A stretch of 64,000 nucleotides of DNA, from the NCBI GenBank assembly GCA_949710005.1, contig OX453273.1, positions 46,293,781 through 46,357,780 on the forward strand, written 5' to 3'. Origin of the DNA: Ricordea florida. Its lineage: Eukaryota > Cnidaria > Anthozoa > Corallimorpharia > Ricordeidae. Shown here one piece after another: positions 38,640-51,600 of this stretch. The number at the start of each line of letters is the position of its first letter. Positions within the stretch are counted from its first letter, which is position 1. Position numbers and translations under genes: made by a program. The notes under the pieces are model-generated. The model did no database searches. It saw only the letters and a program-made list of their open reading frames with translations, and was not told the DNA's origin.

Positions 38640-39719
38640 AGCTTATTTTATACTAACTGCCCATGCTGACGGCGTTTTTTGACCTCACGTGACATATTAG
38701 GTGGCGACATAAATCATCTGCTTTGTTTAAAATCGAAGCTCCGAAACTGAAAGTGAACTTAACTGTTAAAGGTAATGGTTGCCCAAAATTTATTGCGCCA
38801 AAAATTAACGATACCCTTACATGGTCGGAATACGCGATCTGTTTCTAGTTTAGCTTACAAAGGAAAACTGTTTATTTGGCGGTAGAACAAATCTATATCT
38901 CTAATGGTGCCGTCTAAGCCCTCCTGCTGTTGGATTGCACATCATATGTTCCAAACTTGAATTGCCATCAGGTCGATCGTAATCAGGGAAATTAAATGTA
39001 AGTTAAAATTCTGTTCTTAAAACACGAAATGAAATATAACTACTAGTGTAACTGGCATTGCAAAGTATCCACCGTTACTGAATTGGTTGCTATTATGATT
39101 CAATCGATTGATCATTTCAAGTCGTCTTTGTTCAAAAGATTCAGAGTGATGTCAGTCTGTGATGCCTCAATGAAAAAATACAAATATCCTCTTAACAATG
39201 ATGATTGTTTCGTCTATCAACCTTCACCACTAACTCTGAGATTTTGCGATGATCGATAAGCCGCAACAACCTATGGCGATTGACCAATGAATATGTACAA
39301 CAGCAACCCATATGACTTAGAGGTTTCTGGTGTAATATAGGATATCATTCTCATCTTATGAGTGAACACAGACTGTTATTATTGTTATTATTATTATTAT
39401 TATAATGCAGTTACAACTTTTGTATACTACATACAATTAAAATAGACGGGGCGCGTGAGCGTAGCCCGTTGACTATGGTGTAAACTTAATACAGGGATAT
39501 AGACTTAAAATTCGAATTATGTATAAAAATTATCACTATAAATAGTGCTCCGAAATAAAAAAAAAGATGTTGAACTATGTAGAATTTCTAGAATCTAAAA
39601 CCGTAGTTATAAAATCCTTAAAATTCTCTCAAATATATAACTTGATTCGGCTGTCACTAATTAGTTCCCTTGATGATTAAATGGACCCGAACTGATATTG
39701 AAGGACGAAGTCAATAAAT
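38640..39719. other. No supported gene upstream of ankyrin copy C
   Basis: Contains an (ATT)n microsatellite at 39377-39402 and otherwise unremarkable AT-rich sequence. Confidence 0.35.
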
Positions 39720-39799
39720 CATGTGGGGCATTGTTCATGTTGCAACTTTAAACGTCCGAGAGATGTTCAATGTTCCCGAGGTTACAGCCCTCTGCATGT

Positions 39800-40735
39800 T
39801 ATGAAGAACTCCCTTACTCTTACTCCTGACCAACTCAGCGCGACTTCTAAGTCTCGGCACCATCCCCCTAATACATTCATCGTGATATTATATCTTATCA
39901 CTTCATATCCTTGGTACTTCTACTATAATTCCCAGCGAAGCAGTCCGCATTTCGTGGTTTTCTCCTCCTTCTTTTTCTTCCGATTTGGGCAACTCATCTC
40001 CAGCGTGATGACTCGGTTTCAAACGTGGTCGATAATGCGCGCATCCACTCTGTTGGTTCTAACTTCTTGGTGCTCCGCGAATAGAGGGACATCCAAGAAT
40101 GCTTGCGCGTTGTTCGATTCATACACTAATCAGTGGCGAGTACCAAGGTGGCACTGAGTCTACAAGGCCTAAGTCTTGCACGCTACATCTCGATGAAAAG
40201 GATCTTCAGGGCTGATTCATTACATGTTCTGTACATGTGCAAGGGCGGTACAACCAGCCAGGACATGAGCTACACTTTCAGGAGGCTTATTACATAGCCT
40301 GCACATCACATCGCCCGTCGTGTCCGTGTGCATTTCCTGGCAGGCGTACAGCCTCGTAGGTAACAGTAACTGTTCGTACAGCTCAAACACTGATCCCCGC
40401 CACTGTTTTTTGGACATTGTTTTCAACCCTCTTAGCCACCAGAAACATCCACCTAAATTAAGGCGCTTGTCTTCCCTTCTTATGAAGGTTAGTTTCCCCT
40501 GCCAGCTCTGTTCATGTACCACCTTCCATGTCTTCTGTTCCAAACCCCTTTTCAGCTCTGCCTTCAGTATCTCTGCTGTTATCACCTCTCCACTATCATG
40601 CTTCATGCAAGTTGGGTTTGGGTACTTATTATTATTATCATTATTATTATTATTATAGTTATAACTGGTTATAATAATTGTTATTCGTAACTGAAGTGTC
40701 ACTATATATTGAGTCTTACATCGAAGAGCAAACAA
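39800..40735 (-). mobile_element. Degenerate retroelement C-terminal region
   Basis: The open part (40735-40220) includes a Cys/His knuckle MCRLCNKPPESVAHVLAGC, which I recall from cnidarian non-LTR retroelements. Below 40220 the same coding direction continues with stops (ALKILFIEM and later a TKKLEPTEWMRA-like stretch down to about 39980). A clear relic, not a host gene. An (AAT)n tract lies at its 5' edge (40628-40656). Confidence 0.6.
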
Positions 40736-42477
40736 ATAAAGAGAAAAATATTGTAATACTTAGAAAGTAGTTTTGCTCAGCAAGCCGTCTCTTTTCCTTC
40801 TTGAATTGGAAAGAAAATTGATTTTAACGTTAATTGCGATCAGGAGCCTGACACAGCCGCATTGTCAATCTAAAAATGTTTTGGTTCCTACCCAATCTGG
40901 AACGGTGTTTTTCATCGATATAAACATTGGTTCTTCAGCTTTTGGCGAATTCTGCCTCTTACATGTGCTGAGGAACCAAGCCTTGATCAGTAGAGTTGCA
41001 CGATATCCCCTGAGTGACGCAGCCAGGAGTCGGCGTCTGGCGGGCATATTATTCCTGGAATGGTGTGCTTGCTAGCAAACCCCATACGCAAAAATGGCGA
41101 AATTGACGTAACTGGCAAAAGTCTTCTGTAAAAACGACGAAATGAGCAAACGCTTTTGTTGAGGAATGACAAACAAGCAAAGAACCTATTGATTCTATGC
41201 TTTTCCTTTAAACTATAGTGACTTCAATGAAAAACGTTTCATACTGTGCTCCCGCAGCTCTCAACTCATAAGATCCACTGATTAATTCTTCGCACTAATT
41301 CTTCACTGACCATCACACAAGGTGGAAATGATTACACGAATACCTCGCTCGTTCTGAGGTGTGAGCCAACACAGGATAACATCAGTTTTTTCGCTATTTG
41401 AGCCTTCTTTCTCGGCTCTTAAATTTAAGCGCGCGTCCTCAACTAATCAAAATAACAGAAGTGATAAACACGTTATTCGCTAACACCTCTTTAGAACTCC
41501 GCCATTTTTTATTTCCGTCAGCTTATCCAAAAAGGAGCTTCACCGGGTGCGCTAGATTTCGGTTTCGCTTTTTCCTTATTTCTGTACAAGATTTACAAAA
41601 CAACTTGATTCTTGCAAACTAACTTGTAATCATGGAATTAACGAATCAGTTCGAACTAAAATCAACCCGTGTTCCACACAGAACTTTGCTTTCTCTCTCT
41701 TGTACAGATGCTTAGGCATATGATAAAAGTATCATTAAATAAATATTTCGGTCACATCTCTGAATATGTTGTGGTTCAACTTTATCCTTGGTTTAAATTT
41801 TATTTCCTTTGTTATTAACTCATTATCATGCATTACCATAAATCTATATGACTTCTTAGAAAACAATGAGTGACTATTAAGCACCCATGAACCATCCGGC
41901 AATACTTCACTTGCGAGACTAGACAGCTGCACATAGATATATATAGAATGTCTCAGATATTAGTGTAATTAATACACTTTGTTTTTACTTCCTTCCTTAA
42001 TGCACTAATATGTGTCTGGTAAATTGATATAATGTTGATGTCGCCGGTTCAAAAGTTGAATATAATAAGATAAAGCTCTATCTTTCACAAATTCTCCAGG
42101 CCCATAATATCAATCTCACCCACTGATTAAAATTAAATTGAAGGTTGTCTTATTGGACCTAACTTATCTACTAGGTATAGCCATTTATCCAGTAAACAGC
42201 TCTTTCTGCCTGGCTTTCGAACAACTTGAGTGTAATTTCCAATTTAGATAGTTTGGCTTGCATGTCTAACGGAAAAGGAAATGCGAGCTCCCCCAAATAG
42301 GAGTAGCACTGTCAGTCTACATTCCGATCGATTCAGACGCTCTGGTGAGATACCACGTGCCCTGACCGAGCCATAGGAGACTGGTGGAAGCAAGGCCATA
42401 AGATTAGGTTCATGGGACAAACATCTGGCACCAGTACTGCTAGGACTTGAATGTGAAATGTCAAATATTGAAGCTAA
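40736..42477. other. No supported gene
   Basis: Short frames on both strands without family signatures; no clear repeats recognised. Confidence 0.35.
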
Positions 42478-42985
42478 CCCCGACTGTTTATCTCAGTTGG
42501 TTGAGCGCTGGACTATCGTGCGGGAGGTCCTTGGGTTCGAACCTGACGGCCGACCATCGCTCAGGGTCTTCAAAAAACTGGGGAGAAAGTGCTGCCTGTG
42601 TGCAATGACATCTGTAAATGTTTATAAGACTTTATAGTCTTCTCGGATAACGACCATAAACCGTAAGTCCCGTCTCACAAACCTTGTTAGTATAACTTCG
42701 TGGGTCGTTAAAGAACCCACACTGTTCGCAAAAAGTAGGAAACGTAGATCCTGGTGTTGTAGTCTGCGGGCTCTTGTGAATGTAATTCTTTCACATTCAC
42801 TTGTGGGATGGGTTCTCGCGTTGTCACTGAAATGCCACATCAAAGGAGTGTTGCATTGTATTGCATTGTATTGAAGGCCCCGGCTTTTTAGAAACTTGTT
42901 ACCTTTATCATCGATACCTGTGACCTCGTATCTTACCCACCAAATAAGGATATCCACCTTTTCAACAACCAAGACGGAATTACTT
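42478..42985 (+). mobile_element. tRNA-derived SINE family 2, plus copy
   Basis: A box region CTCAGTTGGTTGAGCGC, B box GGTTCGAACC, then a body shared with 52664-53041: GACTATCGTGCGGGAGGTC, CGTTAAAGAACCCACACTG and GTTCGCAAAAAGTAGG. The copy ends in an ACTTTATTTAT tail. The long open frame on its minus strand is not a gene. Confidence 0.8.
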
Positions 42986-43184
42986 TATTTATGTCAGTAA
43001 GGTGTTACACTACACAAGTTCCCACCAGGTTAGCCAAAATAAAATGCATTGTTTACGAACTGTGTGGACAAGGCTTCTCTAATACCTGAACCGCCGTTAT
43101 GTGATATTTTAACAAGTGGTCTCTCAGATTGCCTAGGTTTTTGAAGCAGTGGGGAATTCGCTCAGTTTAGCAACTATGCAGCCA

Positions 43185-43355
43185 GGCCGACCCTAAAACG
43201 CGGAATTTAGGGTTTGCCGTAATTTTCTAAATTTAAAATAAATTTAGGTTGCGTCTTTTAGGGTTTGCCGTAATTTTCCGCCGTTCCATCTTTTAGGATT
43301 TGGGGTTATTTTCCGCCGTTCCGGCATTCCGTCATTCCGCGTTTTAGGGTCGCCC
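43185..43355. mobile_element. MITE with 9-bp target duplication (Mutator- or Merlin-like)
   Basis: Terminal inverted repeats of 22 bp with one mismatch begin GGCCGACCCTAAAACGCGGA. ATGCAGCCA lies directly outside both ends (43176-43184 and 43356-43364). The interior repeats TTTAGGGTTTGCCGTAATTT twice. Confidence 0.8.
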
Positions 43356-43364
43356 ATGCAGCCA

Positions 43365-45124
43365 TGTCAGATAAACCAAGATATGATATATCCTTTAAGA
43401 ACCGCGGCAACAGCCGTGTTATATAACGTTGAAACATCTGGCGTTTGACTGAAATGACTTAGCTTTTGAAGAAGCGAGGAATTGGCCTTGTTTAGCCGGC
43501 TATCCAACCATGACGGGTTAAGGGAAAATAACATGTGAATACGTTGCTTTTAGCAACTGGCCGGGGTGCAGGGTTTATTCAGTGGTGTCAGTTGTTGAGG
43601 AAGTGACAGCATTGTACGGTTCAAGCACTCAGGGAATTCGCCCCGCTCTCGTTATCCAGTGGATAAGGAATACGAGATTTCTTAGAGCATGAACGTTATG
43701 TAACTCATTGATTGAGTGGCATAGGCGGTACTGCTATCCAGCGGATAATTAATCTGAACTCATTAAGTCAAACTAAGCGCTATCTTTGGACATCTCTGCG
43801 GGGCATGGTGTGACAGTTATATAATGACTGGTTATATAACTATTGATCACCAGGTGTTTGCTATCGTTTGAAAAGTGTTATATAATGATATTAGGTTCCT
43901 AAGCGAGTAGTAGCGTTAGCCCAATATTTTAAAAAATCCCGCTATTCCACGGCTCCCGCTAATCGACTTTCTATAAACGCAGACTGATTGTTTGTTTTTT
44001 TCAAAGACCCGAGAGTTTTTAACCGACTCTTCTGCTAAAGTGTGATAAGTGGAACTAGCGGTTCCATTCCCGAATTTCAGACGGTGAATTTTGTCGTGCT
44101 TAAATAAATCGCCCCGAAATGTTTAGGTTCTTTCGAGGAGCTAGCAGCAGGTAGTGTCTAGTCGAGACTTGAGAAACTGAGCAATTTGAAAAATGCAAAG
44201 CTTGAACCCATTAAATTTTTGATGTGTTTCTCAATTCGATTCTTCAAACGATTCAAAGGTTGAAAAAAAAAGAAAAGAAAGAAATTCAGGTGACTGTGAT
44301 GCAGAATTGCCCGGACGTATCGTGTGGTAAGCTTTATTTAAATGAAACGTGAAACAAAGATGACCTGATGGCAAATTGTGAAGGGAGGCGAAAAATTGCA
44401 CCTTTAACGGAATGGATGGCTGCGTACATAAATAAGGCAATTCGATCTGAAAACATTACAAGATATTGAACACTAGATAGTGAATATAGGTAGACGATTC
44501 TTGTATTTGAAGTCAAGTGTATTACTCTTGAAATGGTACATAAAACCCTTAACAAACAAGTGCTTGAGGCAGGGTATTTGTTATGTAAGGTTCAACAGTA
44601 GGGTGTGAGACCTAACTGCACGTGCATCTGCACGTGCAACGGCCACCTGACATATTTCCGTATCATCTATAGCTGCATATAAATCCTCCAAAGAAGTTCA
44701 GCGACACTTAAAAACCAACAAATTGGAGGCTTGTAATGTTTTTTTTCGCACTGCTTTAAACACAATTATAACTGCACATACTGTGGACCTCCTGAATCAG
44801 TTAAACAAATATTTGCATTTTGGTTGCTGACATGACTCGTTTTGAACAATACGCAAGAAATCTTGTGTCAAGTTTTTATGTACAAATTATTTCATTGCAC
44901 TGTAATTGTTCCTTGATGGTTTTGTACAGCAAGATTCGTTATCTAAAACTTTAAAGTTTGTATTTACAAGTTGAGTTATTGGTGTGGTTCATCAGTCATT
45001 AACTCTTTCTTAATCGCATGCTTCCTCTGTCTCTGTTTTCGTCGGCTTATTGGCCCGGAGTTATTCAATTCCCTTCCAGTTTCATTCTTCATCAGTTCTA
45101 AGTTCTGAGGAAGTCCAGTGGAAT
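43365..45124. other. No supported gene
   Basis: Holds scattered GTTATATAAC and CAGTGGATAA/CAGCGGATAA words, probably old repeats, and the 3' flank of ankyrin copy D. Confidence 0.35.
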
Positions 45125-45541
45125 TCAGTTTCTCTGTGGTATTGCTTTTTCCGTCTCCTCGTGGTTGCTTATATTAGAGAAACCATTGCGAATGTTTTTA
45201 ATGTTCGCGCCACACTGGATTAAGAACTTTGCACAGTCAAACTCTCCTTCTAAAACAGCTAGATCCAGGGGAGATATCCCTCTTTGATAAACATCAACTT
45301 CGGCTCCCATTTGTACCAAGAATTCCACACACTCTAAACTGCCGCTAGCAGCTCCGTGGTGCAAAGGATAGAAACCATCTTGTCCTGGTTTGTTTAAATC
45401 CAAATCCAATGTGCTTAGCAATAACTTCACCAAAGAAACGTTGTTTTCTAGGACTGCACAGTTAAAGAGAAACTCCTTGGCAGAAGAGGATGCTTTATGA
45501 ACTTGAAAATAACTCCCGTCACTGCTAGCGAGCTGATCCAT
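45125..45541 (-). CDS. Ankyrin-repeat protein, copy D
   Basis: 138 codons, single exon, three ankyrin repeats. The N-terminus is MDQLASSDGSYFQVHKASSS. It shares codon choices with copy B (for example at residues 33-55) and a similar 5' flank (TGAGTCACCTCAAACGAAGC against TGAGTTACCTCAAGCGATGC). One replacement, Glu for Asp in MGAEVDVY, distinguishes the core. Confidence 0.75.
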   Translation of the reverse strand: MDQLASSDGSYFQVHKASSSAKEFLFNCAVLENNVSLVKLLLSTLDLDLNKPGQDGFYPLHHGAASGSLECVEFLVQMGAEVDVYQRGISPLDLAVLEGEFDCAKFLIQCGANIKNIRNGFSNISNHEETEKAIPQRN

Positions 45542-46555
45542 GATGCCAATAAAAATGCCTGAGTCACCTCAAACGAAGCGTGTTAAATCGTAAGTATTGA
45601 CTTCCTTAAAATTGTACAGTAAAGCCGCGAATTGCTAGATCGCTACACAAAAAATCGGCCAATGACGAAGATTAATTAGTACGACTTCTATTCGCTCTGA
45701 GGGATAAGACTGTATCCTGGAAAATGCAGGGTAAGAGTCGCCCGTCAAAGTTCACTGTGTCACTCAGTGGTCGATACCCTTCAATGGACACAAATCAGAA
45801 ACAGTATGAATTTAAGGATAATGATGTCCTTCATCGGCTGGAACTTCCATGTGGAGACCGCTGTTTCTTCTAAGATTACAATCCAAAGATCCCATCTGGC
45901 AGAAATCAGGAGATAATGAAATAAAGAAAATTGAAATGCGAACTCGGGTTGCTATGCGTCTTTATCTTTATCTTTCCTATCATCAGCACAATAATTCCAA
46001 CATTTAAGAAATGCAATCAAGGTAAAGTGTGATGAATTCTTGCGCTTTTTTACACTTGAGACTCTGACGTTACTGAATAAACGTAAGGTGATAAACATAA
46101 ACAAATATGGGATGATTGATTACTTTCATCAATCGGTACAGCATATTAAAGCCGCAGCGACACTACGTCTGAACAACTTAACGAGTGCTTCCGGGCGTCT
46201 TTGCGTATGAATCAACTGACTTGTAAACCTCGACTTACAAACCCTTCTCCTCCCCTGTCGATGTCAGTCTAGTGCTTGTTTTGTCTGACATTGTTTGAGT
46301 CGCGGTTATACCCAACCCACCCTGGTTGTCAGGGTTTTAGTACACGATCTCTATTACTTGCTAGCTCCTTTTTTAGCGCTTGAGCCCCCCATCTGGCCAC
46401 ATCTTTTAAAGAATGCATAGTTGTGAGGCAGCGAACGCTGTTTTGAGCGGACGCACTTTTTTCAACCATATATTGTAAAATACGAGCATTTAAAAGATTA
46501 AGAAAGATTTAGCAAGTGACTGATCATCGCAGTTGTGTACACTTTAAAATTTTAG
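45542..46555. other. No supported gene
   Basis: Upstream flank of ankyrin copy D; nothing further recognised. Confidence 0.35.
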
Positions 46556-46640
46556 GCATGAACAGGATTCGCACCCATGACCCTGTGATACCGATAGAAT
46601 CAGGCTTAAACCTATCAAGCCAACCGAAACTAGTCATTTT
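46556..46640 (-). mobile_element. tRNA-like SINE relic
   Basis: The minus strand has an A-box-like GGTTGGCTTGATAGG and a B-box-like GGTGCGAATCC with correct spacing, but no closing acceptor stem. Confidence 0.35.
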
Positions 46641-46859
46641 GTGAGTTTGCTTGAATTTTTCCGGGCCTCATGTTCACAACTCAGTTTAAGATGCGTTCAT
46701 AACTGCAATGATCTTTCACTTAGCTTGTTAAACAAATGGCCAAATTAATTATTTTATCCAGTGAAACCTAGCTAACAATCGTAACCAATCGAGCACCGAG
46801 CCCGACATGTACATACATGACATGTACATAGGGACCCATAGGGTCCGACCTTGCTTATA

Positions 46860-47228
46860 CGTACTTGCCTTCAGTTTACGACAAACTCGCATTCAACGCA
46901 TACCTCTATTGACTGAAAGCAGATATTTAAAAATGTACATTGGAACATCCAGGAAACTCGTTATTTACTCTGCAACTGGAATTTCCAAAACGTTTTGCAA
47001 TATCCTCTGTTCATTCATATTATACACGTCAATCAAATAATGATGACCTGTTTTGTAAACCAAGTCCAGACCACACAATATGGTATTTGTGCTCTTTGTT
47101 TTTCTGGTGCTAAACTCTGGAATTCATTACCTTTTGATGTAAAACAGATTACTCCTTTTTCTAGATTTCGTCAAAACGTTAAGAACTCTATGATTGACAG
47201 GTATAACAATGATATTGTTAATTAGTTA
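46860..47228 (+). mobile_element. LINE 3' end fragment
   Basis: The frame at 46995-47225 ends with SGAKLWNSLPFDVKQI and FRQNVKNSM, the usual C-terminus of CR1/L2 LINE reverse transcriptases. The rest is lost. Confidence 0.6.
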
Positions 47229-47279
47229 AGATCTTGTACATAATTATATAGATACTGATGAAATACCAGGATTTTTCCT

Positions 47280-47660
47280 TTTACTAAAAAATCATATCTT
47301 CATCGCGCGCAGTGAAGATATCATTTTTATCTTTCACGTGTGAGGATATTGGTGTCGCCATGGTTACCAACATGATTAGCCAATTACAAGAGAGCTTCCC
47401 GCTCAGACGCGTGGCCGGTTCTTTTGAAATTTCATTCAAAACATAGCTTCGAGGTGCGAAGGCGGTACGGTTACCTCGATGAGCTGCCAAATTTTCACAT
47501 CGATATTTTTTCCGAGCTTGTAGAGCATCCAGGAAGATTTGTCGAAGTTGTTTTATGTGAAAATTTCACCAGTATCTATAAAATAAACAGAACATTACAT
47601 GGCCGCTTGGAGATACGAAATTTCTTTTCGAGTGTTGAAAAATATTGAAATATTTTTTAC
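47280..47660. repeat. Probable DNA-transposon repeat with short frame
   Basis: Starts with GATATC/GAAGATAT words and CTTTCACGTGTGAGGATAT. A plus-strand frame (47424-47648) contains YGYLDELPNFHIDIF and RFVEVVLCENFTSIYKIN, which I recall as a recurrent repeat-encoded sequence in corals. Not a host gene. Confidence 0.35.
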
Positions 47661-48350
47661 TAACTATTTAGGTGTCCCAAACTCTACAACACAACAGCAT
47701 ATTAACAAACTTACTTTCCCTTCTTCTCCTATTTTGTTTAAACAATATTGTAAAATCAATATAACTTTATGTACATAATATTCTGTGTAAGTAAATAAAA
47801 TTGACTTGACTTGAATGCTACTACCCAACATGCATTTGGAGCTTACATTAGCATAACGTTGTTTGAAATTAGGTTGTTGCTGGTTGATCAGGGAAGATCT
47901 CCACCTGAAAGCAACCATGGCTACCCATTCAAAGAACCTTCAAGAACGTCATAATGGAATCGCAAAGGATGAGAGACCGGTAATTGTGATGCTGGGACAT
48001 TATTTATTTACAGCATAATTATTTCCTAACTGTATGACTGTACATTATGGTGAAAATTAAGAAGGTTACAACAGAAACTTGCTCAAATGAAAAATACTGA
48101 AAGCCAATAAACTCCAATATTTACAAAACGGCAACAAGGAGAAAGAATGACCAAATATAAACAGAAACAACTAAACAAACAAATCATGACACCAGCTCCA
48201 GCATTTTTTACCAAAAGTAATAACTGTGATTATGAAGCAAGCATTAAGCACTAGTTTAACATTTACTTAGTTGTGACTTTTTCAGGAAAAAATAAGAGAA
48301 AATATCGTTTTTGATTCCTCAATTATAATCTCTGTGATGCTAACATGTTT

Positions 48351-48618
48351 CTATTGTGTAGGTCGTGTTTCCTCTCCAGGCTGAGTGTGGCCTGGGCCAA
48401 CACTGGTCTGTTGCTCTTTAGACAAACCAGCCCCAGTCTCTTGGTCTTGCTGTTTCGTAATAAGATCTGTAAATTCCTGTTGCCTCTGTTTTTCGTACTG
48501 TTCTGCAGCATCATGTACATCAAGTGTTCTTAGCACCCAGTGATTGAATGGCATTTCAGCTTTGTGAGAATCCAATGCTGTATGAGCTGCAACTTCAAAC
48601 TCTCTTCCAAATGGTGTC
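48351..48618 (-). CDS. CFAP161: CFAP161 last exon
   Basis: Acceptor TTTGTTTTTAG at 48619. It codes TPFGREFEVAAHTALDSHK, then NHWVL, then a Gln/Glu-rich tail to a TAG stop at 48351. Confidence 0.8.
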
Positions 48619-51600
48619 CTAAAAACAAAGAATGAGATGAACTTCTGGAAATATAAACATGGCACAAGAGGTTTGTCATTTTAATGTATAAGATCAGTTG
48701 AACGGATAATATATTAATTAGTTTATAAATCAGTTATAAACTGACTGGCACCTTTCATCATGTTTGAAAAAGAAGGGAAAATTAAGAGAGACAAACGTTT
48801 TGCAGATAATATTTTTATATTAAAATTTTGAAATATTTAACATTGGGGTAGCCCTGGGATATCAGGTTGACCATGGTATCATATGGTTTTTCATTGTCAA
48901 CCATGGTCAACTGCCCCAGAAATAATATAATATTCTTAAGTTAAAAACGTTTACCTGCTGACTCTTGATGTGTAATTTTGTAAAAGGATAAACGAAAATG
49001 GGACCTTGTACAATAATACATGTCATCAGTATGAGGGTAAGGTATGTTTCATATAGGTCCAAAGGGGTATGTTTCAGGTCCTCTTCGGGTATATTAGATT
49101 TGTTCCAAATATATACTTAAAAGTACATTTTTGGATGTCACAAGTAACATTAACATACCAGTGATCTACCTGAACATACCACCTTAAAGTATGTTCTAAG
49201 TATGTCATCTGTATGTTCCTGGTATGTGAATGTTATGTTTTTGGTACATATGAATAGCATACCCAAAATTTAGTGTAGGAGACATTGACAATACAAGACA
49301 AAAATTGTTCCTAGTAGGGTGTGAACAACAAAACACCCACAGGAAATAATGCACAGGACATAATTAAAATCGTATGCTAGAAAATGTGCAATGCTTTTGG
49401 GGCTCACTGTTTTAACATTAAAACTGTGAGCCCCAAAAGCATTGCACAATTTTCTACCTCAGGATTTTAATCATGTCCTGTGCATTATTTCCTGTGGGTG
49501 TTTTGTTGTTCACACCCTACTAGGAACATGACTTAATTATTGTACTGTCAAGGTCTAGTATAAAGTAAGTTTCTATATATATATGAAGTCTCGCTGGCAG
49601 ACGAGACTCAGGTCGATTAATAAACTCAGTTCTACAAGGGAAGTTGCTGTGTGCTGCCCATGACTAGTTCTCTTATAAAAAATTAATATTGGCCACTTAA
49701 TCAAAATGGCAATTAGTTTGTAAAACAAGAAACCATTTCAAAACAAGAATCAGTAAGATCTGATTGGCTTACATCAAAAGCATGACACAAGATAGCATTG
49801 CGTATTCAAACAACGGGGCGGCAGACAGCTTGTGCAGTAATTGTATCAGCAGGCATCCTTTTTTGCCTCATTTTCCCACTGTCAACTCTCGCACCCCTAC
49901 ACTTAAGCACTCCTCTGAAAAATGGACGCCTGATCGCAGGTTACATTACAGGTCAGATATACACTAAATGCTGGCATTGCAAAATTCATTGTATAACATA
50001 AAATCAGTTGTTTGATACCACAATGCTATTTTCAAATTTCTCAATGTAAAATGAAACCATTTTGAAAGATGTTACAGCTTTGCTTTCAGTGTTACTGTGT
50101 TAAAGTTTACCTGTATGTCATATTTTTATAAGGCAAGTTTCAGTCATCATAAGCTAAATTATGAAATACTGACAGTGGCACAGTTAACCAAATAATGTAT
50201 AATCTCAGACATTATACATTAAACATGATGTACCCTCACTGGTGTACAAGGATGATCTCTAAAGGACTCTTAAGCAATAAGATATGGAAGCCAAAATCCA
50301 ATTATAATAAAAATGAAGAAGGACAAATACCTTGTCGTAATGGTTTATGTGTAGTTTTAAACCAAAACTATTCAGTTTGATATTATCTATAATACTATTT
50401 ATAGTATTAATTTCAATGTCACACTACTTTTAATCTATTTGTAACAGGTTTGTAATGGGTTTAACACAATTGGTCAGTAAGCCATATTGACAACCAACTT
50501 TGAGCATGGTTGACCTTGGTCAACTTTGTGCCATTTAACATTCATGGTTGACAATGGTCAAACCATGGTTTAACCATTGCTAGACCATGGTTGCTGACCA
50601 TGAACTACCATGGCCGGTAGAACCATGAATGACCATGGTCTATCCATGGTCTTGACGCCGGGGAAATGGGAAATGCAAAACCGAAAAAAAAATTGTCCAA
50701 AACTGCAAAAAAAAAAAAAAAAAACGAACACCACATACAAACCATCAAAAACTGATACAATAGTGTCCCTCTACTCTGACATTTAATTTGTCATGCATTA
50801 GTCTCAATATACCTTGGTGTTTTGTGGCTTAATTCGAGATGAACTGGAACCCAAAAGGAAGCAATAGGAAAAACCAAAAACCATATTGGATCCAAAACCG
50901 AAAATACCGCTAGTATTTTTTACGAAAACCAGAAACCAGATGCTAAAAATTGAAAAATCCGCAAACCGAAATGAATGCCAAACCTGAAATATCAAAAACT
51001 GAAAAACCAATCGAAAAAAAAGCCAAAACCAAAAATCCTAATGCCCCCCTCATTTAAAAATGCTTAACTTGTATTTTTCTTAAATTTGTTCATTTTACTT
51101 ATGTTTTACAATTTATACTTTGTTCTTTGTAGTTTCTTTTTAGTGATCTTTGAAAGTTACTACAAAGTGCAAAATATAACAATTATTGTAGTTTAGACTT
51201 TAGTAGCTTTGTAGGTTTATCATTTCTCAAACAAGAAAGAGCTGGATTTTAATGTGAACCATATATAGCATATTAATTATATAGCAGTCAGTTAATCCAG
51301 TATTGCCAGCACGGCTATTATCCTTTAATTTTTCAGAACTGTCCAATTTGGGATTTAATTTGGACAGTTTTCAATATGGAATTTGAGTAAAAATGCAGAA
51401 ACTGTCCTATTTGGGAAAAAATAGGTCAGTTTGTTTCAGCCAATGAAATCCAAGAAAAAACAATAGATTGTGAAACCAACCAATCAGCCGTGAAGAAACG
51501 TCAGCACTGAAAGCAGGACAGGTCGCCATTGTTGTTGACAACATGGAGGAATTCAGTGAAGAAAATTTGCCAAATTTTTCCATCTTTAGCAGTTCTAACA

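Noticed and set aside
42622..42972. 116-codon minus-strand frame.
   Set aside because: Lies wholly inside a SINE copy and is antisense to it.
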